In this document: positions 46,336 to 59,400 of the stretch, piece after piece | Layout of the letters: the number at the start of each line of letters is the position of its first letter | Position numbering within the stretch: the first letter of the stretch is position 1 | Source of the DNA: Mansonella perstans | Taxonomy: Eukaryota > Nematoda > Chromadorea > Rhabditida > Onchocercidae | Reading direction: 5' to 3' | DNA: 64,000 bases | Assembly: GCA_037074765.1 (NCBI GenBank) | Contig: JBAMDO010000075.1 | Location: 171,738-235,737, forward strand | Translations under genes and position numbers: made by a program | The notes under the pieces: model-generated | Seen by the model: the letters and a program-made list of their open reading frames with translations, nothing else | The model's database searches: none | What the model was told of the DNA's origin: nothing

Positions 46336-49300
46336 TTAAGCTAACAGTCGAACCAAATCCTCAGGAGTAATATCCGAGTGTACCCATGCGAAAGCAAGTG
46401 GTCGGTGAAGGCGAACACTGAACGTACCCGATGTTATCTGTCCTACTACTTCCTGAAACGGTGCAGTTAATTCTTTCATGATATAGTGACAACATGTAAT
46501 ACCAATAACTCTCATAAAGATGTACAAAACCATTAACTATAGAAGAGTGAACAACTTACATCTTCTGAACCTTTCTTACGAATCACTTCCATCCGTTTTG
46601 GTATCATTCGCCATCCCTGATGTTCGGTAATCGGTTCACAAATCAAAAGTACCTAAAGATTCTTATTGCAAAGCAACTTGATATGGCTGTGAAAAATGTT
46701 TCGTAAACAAAATCGTCTTCAACAAAATCGCGATCGCCTCCCTTCTACTACTTATTTTTTGATAAACTCTTGATGGCATTGAAATGCCTAACACTTTACA
46801 CAATTCGAAAAAATTACCATGTGTCCTGCAAAGATGAAGCAATATGTTTTTAATTTTTTTCAAGCTCTCCGAGATAGTAATGTACGATTTCCGCAAACTT
46901 CCAATCACATAATAAATATTGGTTTTGTCTGGCTTCGATTTTGTTTTATATTGTTGTTCAATTCTCGAGTAACAGATAGAATAGTAAGGATAAAAGCTTA
47001 GAAATCCTCTTCATTATCTTTAATTTGTCTTTCCAATGAAACAATGCAACTATTCGATTCTAATATTTCCTCTTTTTTTTTTTTTTTTTTTTAATAGAAA
47101 GCAGTGTTGAGATAATGTTAGTAAAAATTATGTCTTCAATGATGTATTTATATCCATTTCAAATATTATTCATTTCCTCTGCGATAATTTTGAACCATTT
47201 CAAGATTGAAATTTAAAGATACCTGCTTTCGACTCCATTCTTTCTGCGACAGTTCTATACAAGATGTTTTGCCAATGAAGTTTTCCTTGTTCAAATTCAC
47301 CATTTCACTCAATCCACATTCATAAGGATTTGTGTTTAGCGTAATCTGTAAGAAGGAAAAGAAATATTCATTAACAGTAAATATTACAATGCTATTCACT
47401 TAAACAGCTAAGTATGACACAAGTATAAATCCTAAATATAAAACAAAGTAATAAGTTAAATATTTCATTCGTCGGTACATGAATGTTAAAAACTTTCTAA
47501 TGTACAATTCACAAAATATTGTTGAACTTAGTACCACACGTTCGTATCATTATTCATCAAAAAATGATAACAGAAAGTTAACAATAAATTTTAAATTTCA
47601 TATAAAGATACGTGAATGGAGAAACATACTTCTCTGCCCCAAATCTTATAGCCAATTTCGAGGCGCATCATGTTTAATGTACTTTGACCAAAATTAACCA
47701 TTCCGTAATTTTTGCCAACTTCCATTAATGAATTGTAAAGTGCCAATGTATCACCTCTGGAAACAAATTATTCTAATAGCTAGTATTTATTATTTGATAA
47801 TGTTGAGATACAGTTAGTTATATGCTGATAATTTTGAACCAAAATATTCAAATCGCTAAATTTCTAAAAACTACAAGGAAAATTTTAGAAAGACGAAAGG
47901 CCTCAATTTGTGAAAAAATTTTAAATACGCTTTTACCGATTTAATTTTATAAATAATAATAATGGCATCCTAACAGCAAACCTGCTATGGTACAGTTCGT
48001 AAGAAAGTTGTCCTGTAGCAGCTGTAGTACGAACAGCAATAACGGGTGCAGAGCCAAGTCTCATTAATTGCGTTGCACTTTGTTTGAAACCCAAGTCCGA
48101 TTTCGTTAATTGTTCTAATACCTAAATTTCGACGTTCAACATCAATTAACTGGACGTTCTATAACAATTAATAGAAATTGGTTGGAGCTTCTTCATATAT
48201 ACAAATAGATATATCTAAGAAATGAAGCAAAATTTCTGCTGTTTCAAGCATAATGCACCTGTATATATGAACTATGAAAATGACTAATGAACTACAGAGC
48301 TGTTTATTCATATGTATTCTTCCTTTATTTCTATTCGATAAAAAAAAATTCATATCACATTTTAACATATTTCGCACTTATCTTCAACGAATACAAATCA
48401 TAACTTATTTGACGATTATCGAAAAAAAAACTTACTTCTCGACTTTTAGGACCAACAATGGCAAGTGATGCAAGATATTCACTTACGCCGGATATTTCCA
48501 CGTTAGCATCTATCTCAATTGCAGCTCTTTTCAACCAGTTCAGATCACGAGATTCTCGCTCTGGATCGGTTAAAAGTATATATTCCGATCTGCAATATTC
48601 CACTTTTGAAAAGCATATCTGCTATAGTTGCAAACAAAAAGTCGAGAAATAAATAGATTCATTACTAAAATGAAATAGCAGTGAGCAATTACTAGTGATT
48701 ATCAATTATTACCCTAAAAAGCAATAATTAATCCGGTAAGTTCCCTTCAACATAAGTTCTCATCATCAATTAATCTAATAAGTTTTCGTCATATTACAAA
48801 AGTACCTGTACTGATCATGATGAAAAATTTCTAATGATCCGAAAATGTTTCCTTTTTTCGTAAGCATTAATCCCGATGAAAATTCACCTAATTGTGGTGG
48901 TTCGTTCGCAAGTACGTAGCTAAGCAACTTTTCGGAATCCCTGCCACATACCTAAAAAGTGGAGTATATTTCAAACTAAAAAAAATCTCAAAATTAGCAA
49001 TTTAGGACAAATGGAGATTTAAAACTCTAGATTTTTTCCCTTTAAAATTTCTCTGAACATTCCTTTTTAGAACTTCCAATGGTTTAACATTAAAAATCTT
49101 GTCTTTCAAAGACTGGTAATGGAATGTTCCATGAGAAGAAAAAAGAATTAATAATTAATAAATAAAAAAAAGCAAGACAACTTCAATTTTGCCACGCCAC
49201 GATAAGTCGATGATACCGCATTTATTTGACACCAATTCATATTCTCGTATCATATTTGGTAGCTTATCTTTGTACTCAGCAGCAAATGATTCAGCGACCT

Positions 49301-52300
49301 GCAGAAAAAAATCATTTGTTTTGTGCAAATCAGCATTAGTATGTAGTTCACATTACGTACTTTCTATGACTTATTGAGATCATCGCATCATCAAATATAA
49401 GTATCACTTGATGAGTCGCTAAGTACAACTGCATGTCTAAGGTGATACTACAAATATTCGGCTTACTTTAAGCTGTCTGATAACGCCCGATATTCCTCAA
49501 CAGCTGTCATTTTCTTACTGAGACGAAATACTTCAATAAGATCTAGTGGGATTTCACGAGGAATGTAATCAGATACAAATACTAAGAATTTTAATAAGTT
49601 GAATCAAGATCGAAAATAAAAATGTAAATGCCGCGATGTAAAAATGACCTCCCAACCATTGCGGAATAAATAAAAGCATCCTTCCTTTTGTAGCCGCCCG
49701 TAAATGCCACTTATACGCCCTGTAGGTCGTCCAACTAACCGATTCTTGTATGACCAGTTGTAAAACATGGAATATGTTTCGCGACATTTGTTGACGATGT
49801 AATCTCGCGTCACCCAACGATCAAATCTGTAACATGAATTTCAAATAAGATAAGCAGGATCAATTTTTCATATTCCTGAAATTCGCTAATACACTTCTAA
49901 TGTATTGCAAAATATTCAGTTAAAACCTTTCTTGAATTCCAGAACGGGCGATCAGATAACCAAATATTGAACCAGTCAAATTCCAATTTTTGAATTTAAA
50001 GATACAGCAAGCAATTTCTCTAATCTAATATGTTTGATAAAAATACAAAAGAATCTGACAAAAATAAATTTAAGAAATAAAAAAATAAAAAAGAAATGTG
50101 GATATTTATAAAAGAAACTATACCTATTAGCATCAGTGTCAAACAGCTCAGATGGAGGTTCACCATCGATTATCCAATCTGCCAAATACTTGCCCATTCC
50201 ACCACCGCTTGATACACCATCAAAATATCCAGCCTATTAGATGGATTAATTTATTTTCGAAAAAACGAACATTTCCAACTTACTGATAGTGATTAAAAGA
50301 TTAAAAGAAAAAAAAACACTGTCAGATTCTCTCTTGTAATAAAAAAAATTTTACATGAAGCCAATAATTTTGCTTGTGATTGATAGGCCCAATAAGTGGA
50401 TAACCATCAGCCATCATAGTAACAACAGATGCTCGTGGAACAACATTTGCATCACGTAAGCACGGAATAAGATCACAGGCACGGTCATATGCATGTTCCA
50501 AGCGTTTAAAATTTGGTTCAACAATCACCTCTGAAGACATCTAATATCGCCGTGTAAATTTAAAAAATACCAGCATGAAAAAGTTTGCAAAAAAATTACC
50601 CAAATGAAAATAACATGAAGTGAAAATTTTTCGCCTTATTTACCTCTTCTTCCTCCATTTTTTTTTTTTTTTAATCGAACATATCGTCTATGATCAAGAG
50701 GAACAATTAGAAATGAGGAAAAAAAATTAAACATCCAATTTTTTTAAGAAAGAAATTACCTATGTTCGATTACTGCATTGCTATTCTGAAAGCTTTATCT
50801 TGCTATCCATGGCGAAAAATTGAAATAAAAAGTTGATTGAACAAAACAACTCTAATAACAGAAAGCGAGATTTTATTCTTCGGTAACGTACCTTCTGGCA
50901 TATGTTCTATCAAGTCTTCACGAATAACAACATCTGAAGGTTGTTTTTCGAAACCACCGAATAACACACCATCACCTTCTCTGTGTATATAAAAAGTACT
51001 TTCATGATCTATAATGGCCGGCAAATCTAACAGCGGCTCTACCTAAATTTCGAAGACGCTGATTTCCCGATTAAAAATATACAAAAAATATTTGATACGA
51101 ATGTCAATCTAGCTATTAATTTAGTTCAGTTACTGCTGTAATTGATCATATTCTTAATCAAGCAATCACTTTAAAGCAAAAATCATTTACTTTTAAAAAG
51201 AAAATCAGAACGAGGAAATTCTGACTCACCTCAGGTAAAGGACCAATATATGCATATTGATGTTCAACTATTGCAAGAGGTATATCTAAGTTTATCAAAC
51301 TTCCAAAATCTCGAGCCCACAGACCTGAAATTCTTTTTGAAAGTTGAAAAGATGAACTTTCATAATCAAAATGCTATTTAACACTTGATATTTGCATATA
51401 TTTTACAAAAGGCATCAGTTAATACAGAAGTTTGATCTAGATCCATCATAAAAAAGTCTATTGTAACTCGCAAAATTTCATGTTTGTACCGAAATATACA
51501 ATAGTTTTCCGTATCAAATTTTAAATTCCTTTTCTTCTCTCTCTCCCTCTTTCTCCTTCTCCTCTCCTCTTTCTCTTGTTCTCTCTTTATTCCATAAATT
51601 CACAACAACATTGGATTTTTTTTTTTGTTGTACTGCCAAAAAACGACATGGGAATCAGCGAAATGGCAGTCATTAAGACAAAGTAATATTGATGATACTG
51701 AATTTGAAAATGTTCTCTCCGAACCAAATTTAACAATAAATTCAACTTTCTCACCTGCAGCATTTACGATATTTTGAGCTCGTATTTGGCTGCCATTATC
51801 AAATTTTACGATCCAATCAGTTTTTTCCTCCTCTAATGCTCTAATTTTTGGGCATTGTTCCACAAGCACAGCACCACGTTTTTTAGCACCTTCGGCCAGA
51901 GCAAGTGTCAAATTTTGGGCATTTATATAACCATCTCCAAATGTATATAAAGCACCCAATACAGTTTTCGTATCCAGAATAGGTGCCAAACTTTTCACTT
52001 TATCAGTATCAATTAATGTTGTTCTTGCCACATCACCTTTCTGTAAAGAAGAATGTAAAATGAGCAAAGTGCTGGAAATATTACGGTGATATTCATATGA
52101 AGTTTAAAACTCTAATGATAGAATCCTGAAAACTCTGAACCAAACATTCAATAATCTGGTCTGAATTTATATGATGGAAGGAATCATGATGAAGTGGATT
52201 AAAATTTAGATAATGATTGCAAACTTTGGTAAAGACTCATTCAGTCAGTTAGAGGGAAAAGTTTTGTTAAAAAAAATGAAAATTACTTGAAAGTAGTCCC

Positions 52301-53599
52301 GAGATGTGTATTGTCGAAATTCATCCAAACGTGCTTCATTGGTTGCTAATCTTAATGTTCCGGGACGAAAAAACTGAAGATTCTGAAATTACATATAATA
52401 AATCAAAGAATCATTCATTAAACAACGATGGAAATGTAACATTCGAAATCATAAAATTAACAAAAATTTCATACTTTCAAAGAACACTAAATTTTGAAAA
52501 AAAAAATACCGCTCCTGTTTCTTCTTTTAAACGCGCATATAATTCAACAGACCATGCAAGGAATGGTTTATAGCGATGAATTGGATGTGCCGAGCTAACC
52601 AAGCCTGGCTATAAATTGAAAATAGTACCAAAAACAATTAGCTAAATATAAAGATAAATAAACTAAGATATAGATTTCAGCAAGCATCTCTATGAATGTT
52701 GAACAAAATTTTTTCTATGAAAAAACATTTAAGTCATTTAAATAAATCAATGATTTATTCTCTCCGAAAGTATGAAGACTGCTTTTGTTACCAAAAAGAT
52801 ATACCGATGTTATAAGCTAAATTCAAACTAATAAGCAAACAAGTTTGAATCAAAAATTGTTTGCGTACATAAAACAAAAGTAGCGAAAAAAAATCGAAAC
52901 TAAACTAAGGTAATTTAAAAAAAAAAGAGAAGACTTGCGTTAAAGTTTCAAAAAAAAAAAAAACCAAAATTTCAAATTCACCATAACACCATAAGCAAAA
53001 TTTTGGTAAAAATAGTAGAATAATTTCAATATACAAAAATTACAATCTAAAACTTTAAAAAGAAATAAAAGTTTAGAAAGTGAACCAATTTTAGGGCTAT
53101 TTCTTCTGCCAATTTTCCTCTCTGTAACAAAACTACATCACGAATACCACGAAGCGTTAAATGATAAGCTAACGATGTTCCAATAATACCACCGCCAACA
53201 ATTACTGCAAATGCTTTTTCCGGTACTTCACCACTAAGATGCCTGAATAATTTTCACATTGTAGATTTATTGCTATAAATTATCAATTCACAATAATGTT
53301 AATTATGCGATAGATGCTAAGTATACTTAATATTTCATTGTTTTTTCCGTATTTCCTTAAAAAAATAAAAAATTTTGCTTTCTCAAACCCTCAAATTACG
53401 ATGGTTTTTTTCGAGAATATTAAACAAAATTAATCAATGCTATAAAACAGTCGAGAAATTTGTTGATGATTGATTCGTATTTAAATTTTCCTATTGCAAA
53501 AATTTATATCATTCCATTACCAACAAATTTATAATTCTCTTACCGAGCCTGTTCAATTAACTGACATTTTCCGAAAGCATTTTTTAACAAAGAAAACAT
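46336..53599 (-). CDS. Mitochondrial FAD dehydrogenase-like protein with GcvT domain (PDPR/DMGDH/SARDH family)
   Basis: About 18 exons give 803 residues in frame: 53599-53544, 53242-53086, 52608-52510, 52373-52287, 52040-51755, 51324-51230, 51042-50892, 50530-50355, 50233-50124, 49826-49649, 49298-49182, 48951-48806, 48589-48436, 48121-47982, 47756-47630, 47345-47223, 46652-46560 and 46452-46336. The N-terminus is a plausible mitochondrial presequence. The FAD-binding site is VGGGIIGTSLAYHL (Gly35-Gly40). The oxidase domain continues to GGGMGKYLADWII. The second half is an aminomethyltransferase fold with GNIFGSLEI, GQLSYELYHSR, NPYECGLSEMVNL and TSGTFSV. The usual T-x-W-H flavin-linking motif is replaced (Lys70 at the His position). 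That, with GGFEKQP and GKYLADW, leans toward the non-catalytic PDPR branch, but the paralogue is not settled. One extra exon (49581 to about 49467) may be included. Confidence 0.85.
51535..51588. repeat. CT-rich tract in dehydrogenase-like gene intron 5
   Basis: CTCTCT/CTCC polypyrimidine run on the + strand, in the intron between exons ending 51755 and starting 51324. Confidence 0.8.
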
Positions 53600-56431
53600 T
53601 TCACACGTCTGTCGCTAATCGCAACGATCAAACGATTGCAAATAGCGTACACACAAAAATTTCCAAGCCAATATAATATGCCTGAAATATTATAACAATT
53701 ATTTCTTGTAATGCATTTTGCGAATATATACGTAAAATCACAAAATGCATACAAAATAATGCATTTGGCAATTTCATACAGTATGAAATAAATAGGAAAA
53801 AAAACTTTACATATTTTAGATAAAAAATAAATATTTAAATAAAAAAAACTATATTTTATGCGAGAAAAATTAATTTGCTATTTTATTTCATACATTCACC
53901 AGTTGTTTCCAATTAGAAAAATCAACTTTTTATTATTAAATGTCCTTTCGCCCTTTCTGATTCAAATTAATTTTAATTAATTGATCTTTATCATGATTGC
54001 CTAAAAGTTATTGCTAAAATCTAAGATAACTTGCTTCTATCGTTGTTTTAAATATTTTTTTCCAATTGAAGAAATTGAAAGAATTTTTTTTTTTGAAAAT
54101 TATAAAATAACTATAAAAATGTTACTGTTAATATTACTGCCAAACAAAAAAATTAGTTTTATAAATAAATAATGAATTCTTACACAATATTAAGTAAAAG
54201 AAAAAAACAGTCTTCTCGCGGCTTCACGCGCATCACGTAAATTTTTAAACAAAACGAAAAGAAACGTAAAAGAGTGAAAAAAAAATTTATCTAATACAAT
54301 CATCATATAATTCAAAAGCAATCATACAACATATTACAAGTATTCTAGTACTACTGCTAGTATTCCAGTACTACTGCGTGTGGTAAACACGGAACATCGA
54401 TTCACTTGGGTCAGAGGTCAGAAAAAAGTTCGCTTTAAAAGCAAGAAAATTGCGGCAAAAATTGATCCTCAAATATCCGTGCCTGTTTTCTGTTTTGCAC
54501 TGGCAAAGAACAATTATCGTCGCTACGGCAATACCTTTTTTAACATTCCTTAATGTCACGACACTTTTATGTTATGTCTCCAATTTCTGGTGACACAAAA
54601 AATTTCATGATTTCATCTCAACATCAATGAAATTATTGGGGTCAACTAAAAACAATTCAATGTATAATTTGAAATTTTATTATAATTGATGCAACATTTT
54701 TTTTTTTCCTAGCAGCTTGTAAAACTTTAAAATTTTTGACTATATAATTCAAAGAGATCAATGTCAAAAAAAAAAGCCAAGGAAACAAGAAAAAAAAGAA
54801 AAGGGAGAGTTGATGCCGAGTGGGAAATTTTTTGCAATCGTTAATTTTGCATTAAAGTTGAGCAAATTTTTTTTTTTGAAACAATTCATTCAAATAATTT
54901 CAAAAAATAATTTACGTTACCTTCTTTCTGTTTTCTTGCCTCCGATCATTAGGAATAATCTAACATTTGTAAACTTTGCTAACAAGTGTAAATGATGGCT
55001 ATCTGTGTATCTCTGCTCCCTGCTTTCGAAATGTTATAAACTTATGGTCATCAAATATTTGTATTTGTATAAGTTATGCAATATTGATTTCATCATTTAT
55101 TGCGGCTAATTTAGGCCTCAAAATGTAAAGCTGATCAATTCAGGCATATATTTCCATCGGTAAAAATGTTAGCAAAAATTGTAATTATCAGAAAAACAAT
55201 TATCAGAGCAATTATCAGAAAAATATATGAGCAATTAATTAACAGTTTTAATAGATGCCCTCTCACTTCTCATACAATTTATAAGCTATCGATACTTTGA
55301 AGTTTACCGAATCTCCTATTGAAATCTGATTCTGTCACTTATTGATAACGTTGTAACTTCTGCTCTTAAAATTCTTTCATTTATCATTTCATTTTCATCC
55401 TATGAAAATTTGTCAAATCCAGCGTAAACAATAATTCAATAACAGCTTTTCAAGAATTAAATAATAACTCGTAATTAACAGAGCTATTAATTGATACTAG
55501 GACTAGATTAAAAGAAGTGATGCTGCAAACCTGGCAATTTTTAGTCCATTTACAGGATAAAGGTACGAAAATCGTCATCGTTCGAAAGGCATAAGAAAGA
55601 TTGCAGTTGTGAATGTGGGAAATCAATTTTTTCAGGATGTAAACTGACGAAGTGTTAATATGATATGGAAGGATTTGAAAATATTCAACAATGCTTCATT
55701 GCTATTTCAAATTCAAAAAATTTATTTCTAAACATCAACATATGAAATCTCACAATAAACATCAACATATGAAACCTCATAAAATATCGCTAAATTATGA
55801 ACAGTAAAATATATCCAGAATCAAATTACTTGGTAAATTGCAAGAGTGTACGATTTGAAAATTGAAATTTGAAAAAATAATTCATACAGTAAAACAACCA
55901 TTTGCCTGATTCGATCAATTGCGATCAAATGTGTGAAATCATTGGCATAATATGTAAAATATGCTAATTATGAAATTAAGAAAAAAAGCATAAGCTGAGC
56001 AATGAAGTAATAATAACATAATTTAATGGTAAACTGGCAGAAAACTGCATACTTAAAAACATGTATAATTTATTCGAGTCAAAATATAAAATATCAATAA
56101 AAACATGCTTTTTCTTTCTCAGAAAAATTTCAAAATACAATTGTGTGAAAAGAAATATAAAAGAACGATAAATAACGCAGACAGATGAAAGAATTAATTC
56201 GTTGGAAACACAGAATTATTCTCATCTAACGATGCTAACCTATTTACGTATCTCATTAACATTTTAGGCCCAGTAACTTTGAAAATATTCTTTAAATTAT
56301 TGAACCAATTCAAAAAAGTATAATTTTTCAGCATAAATTGTAGAAACACCGGTAAGTACTTGTACAATCACTAATCAATAGGATGACAAGTGATACAAAG
56401 TGTCACAAAACTTTTTGTCAAAAAGTTCTAT
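53600..56431 (-). other. Intergenic between NUP93 3' end and the dehydrogenase-like gene start
   Basis: About 2.8 kb, AT-rich. Just upstream of the dehydrogenase-like ATG, reading the minus strand, an ATATTTCAG acceptor at about 53672-53680 could be a trans-splice or 5' UTR acceptor. A short direct repeat with AGTA-CTACTGC occurs at 54339-54378. No exon recognised. Confidence 0.55.
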
Positions 56432-59400
56432 TCATTCGAAAATTGTGCTTAATTGAAGAATTTGTGTACTAATTTGTGAGGGAAACCGATATGGGATCAT
56501 CGCAACATACAAAATAATTGCTTTGGCCACTGGTCGGAGTTCATCGATTGCCGCTGGATTTCGATCCATTTCTTCCCCCAACAGTTTCATCACTGCTACG
56601 CACAAGTCTGGCAATACTAACCGCATCTGAAGAGAAAAAAAATACTTGACAAGATCGTCTGACTCCTAATATACTGCTGCTGATATTATCAGGAAAATAA
56701 TAAGGCTAACCAATGTTGCTCAAAGTTTCCAGTCCTAGATGAAATATATCTAATTTATAAAAGAACCAATTTTGGTGTAAAATAAATACTAGTTGATAGT
56801 TTTATCAAAAAACCCACCCATTGCCTCATTAATTAATTAATTTCCAGTAATATAAGCACACCATTCAAAAATTTTATAGGAAAAAAAAAACTAATTTATC
56901 TCGTTCTAGATTCTGCAATTTGCTAAAATACCTGAAATATGGTAAAAATCAAACAAAAAGTAGTTTCCAGTTTTTCAGCTGTCTATTAAAAACAAAAACT
57001 AACTTGATCGGAGACCATGTAAAAAGCGGATACAAATGCCTGCACTTCATCCGGATTCATCGGTATGCATTTCAGTTTCTTAATTACCTCTATGCAAGCT
57101 TCAAATCTGAAAATGGAAATTTTTAAAAGATATATATCAGATAATCATTTAATCTAATAAAGAACTGTTAGACAGATCTTACAACAATGAATCTCCAGTC
57201 GTTCCAGAGAAATCCTAAATATAAACATATTATTCTTATTTCTACCTTAAGTTATTTCCTCTTATTTCCAATTTAAAACATGATAAGCGAAACTGACAAG
57301 AACACGATAAATAACATGTCCCTTGAATAATGAATCATTTTTCTAGAATTGATAAAACCCATAGATAATAGTGAAATAGAGAAACCACAATACCTGCTCG
57401 GTCAAAATATAAAATATTTGTCTGAAGAATAACATCACAGCTAGCATAAGTTCACACCTATGGAGTTCATGAAGTTTTACTTATACATAAATTCAGATGA
57501 GATTTCTTTTTCATTTCCAGGAAGTAAATAACTATGGAGTTATGATAAGCAAGGTAATTTAAAATCATCGACATACCTCTTGTCCTGATAAAGTTGAAAA
57601 AATGTGGACAAATCAAGCAAGAGGTACAAAGTTGGGAGTAAATCGAGTTTATTCTTTCGAGTTGTTATCGCTGAACGTTTACAAATAGCCGCAAGCCATA
57701 GCGCCAACTTACGAGCTTCACCGGTATCTTTGTGGCTAGTTATTTCTTTAACTAACCCTTCGCAAGCCAATCGTACTGCATCTTCGACATGCTGTACAAA
57801 AAATAGTTTTTAAAAATAATTGCTATGATTTTTAAGCTAAACATTAAAATTTGAGGATAGTAAATAGATTTATAAAAAATCTTGTCGACTCCAAGATGCA
57901 ATCTATCAAGATTACCTCGAATCACACAAAAATCAAAATTTCAAAGATTACAACTGACATTAGCAGCCATATAAAGTTGTGCAGCAAGCGTTTCATCTCC
58001 ACCAACTTCGGTATCTGAAGCAACTTTTGCGATAGCATCTTCAATACTGATATCTTTAGCGTATTTATCAATCAATCCTTCATGACGAAAACCGTTTTCA
58101 TTAATTTTTCCGATAATACGCCATGTTTCATCGCTCAAATAAACCGCACGAGAAATGCAAGAATAAAACAAATTCCCACCTGTAATGGTATAACTTTCCT
58201 TTAAATAACCACGGTTTTTATCTCTTGCTCGGCAGTAAAAATTACTAAAAATTACTTGCCGAGCAAGAGAATTTTTAGAGCAGCGATGTTGTTCTGCTGA
58301 GGTGAACTCATGCACGTTAGTAATAACAAATCCACAATATTTACCGAGGTTGGTTGCCTTCTTCAGACTACTTCGATCATTTACTAAATATTCATATCCT
58401 AGAAATTCCCCCTCACTATCTTCATTTACAATATTAATTTTTTCACCAACCACATCAATTTCAATCGACAACATATCTGCTTTTTGATGAACTCCAGTAA
58501 TCATTCAGAATTTGGAGGATTTACAACTTCATTCGAAATGCATTAAAAATTGGAAAAATCAAACGAAGAATTTCATTTAAATAAGAAAAGACATACCAAC
58601 AGGTGATTCCATTTTGTTCAAGAAATATGTGTAATCCAAAGTACGTTCAACATCAGTACATTCAAATTTTTTCACATAGAGTAAAATAAGGCGACAAAAA
58701 TTGAGCAAAGTTTGTACTGGGTCATCCTGCTGACTTACAACTAAATTTATACAATAATGTTAAATTATAGTTGCAGTAACTCTTCATTATTCTTCATTAT
58801 TATTGCTTATATTATATAAAACAAACAGGAACATATGAACACTTCAAAACTATAATATCAAATAATGACTTGAGAAAACAATAAACCATTTTAAGTAAAA
58901 CTTAAAAAAACTAACGCATTGGATGTCCAATGTCGTCAACAGGAATCAACACACCATTCAGAAATAATAAAATCGCTATATGTACTGCATGTACCAACAT
59001 ATCATTCCTGCAATTTTCATGCTCATTTTACACAAATCATTTTACAATTAATTTTCCCTTAACTTCCTTTTTATTTGTAGCGCAAATAACCTTATGCACT
59101 CGGAGAAATACTATTAAATCATAAAACTAAGCAACCGGCAACTGCGAATTTTCATTTCTTTGAAACTTAACATTTCAAAAGCTCAGACTTGGAGAAACTT
59201 GGAATTCTGATGAAAAACACTATATTCTAAAAAAAAAAATTGAATAACCTGTACAACAGATTTATCGCACGTTCATATTGTCCTGTTAACCACAGTGCTT
59301 GATAATAAATTAACACGCTTCCATCATTACCGACAAAGTAGCTCTCACCTAAAAATAATATGTGTTGCATATATCGCATGTTTTTCAAAATGGAAACTTA

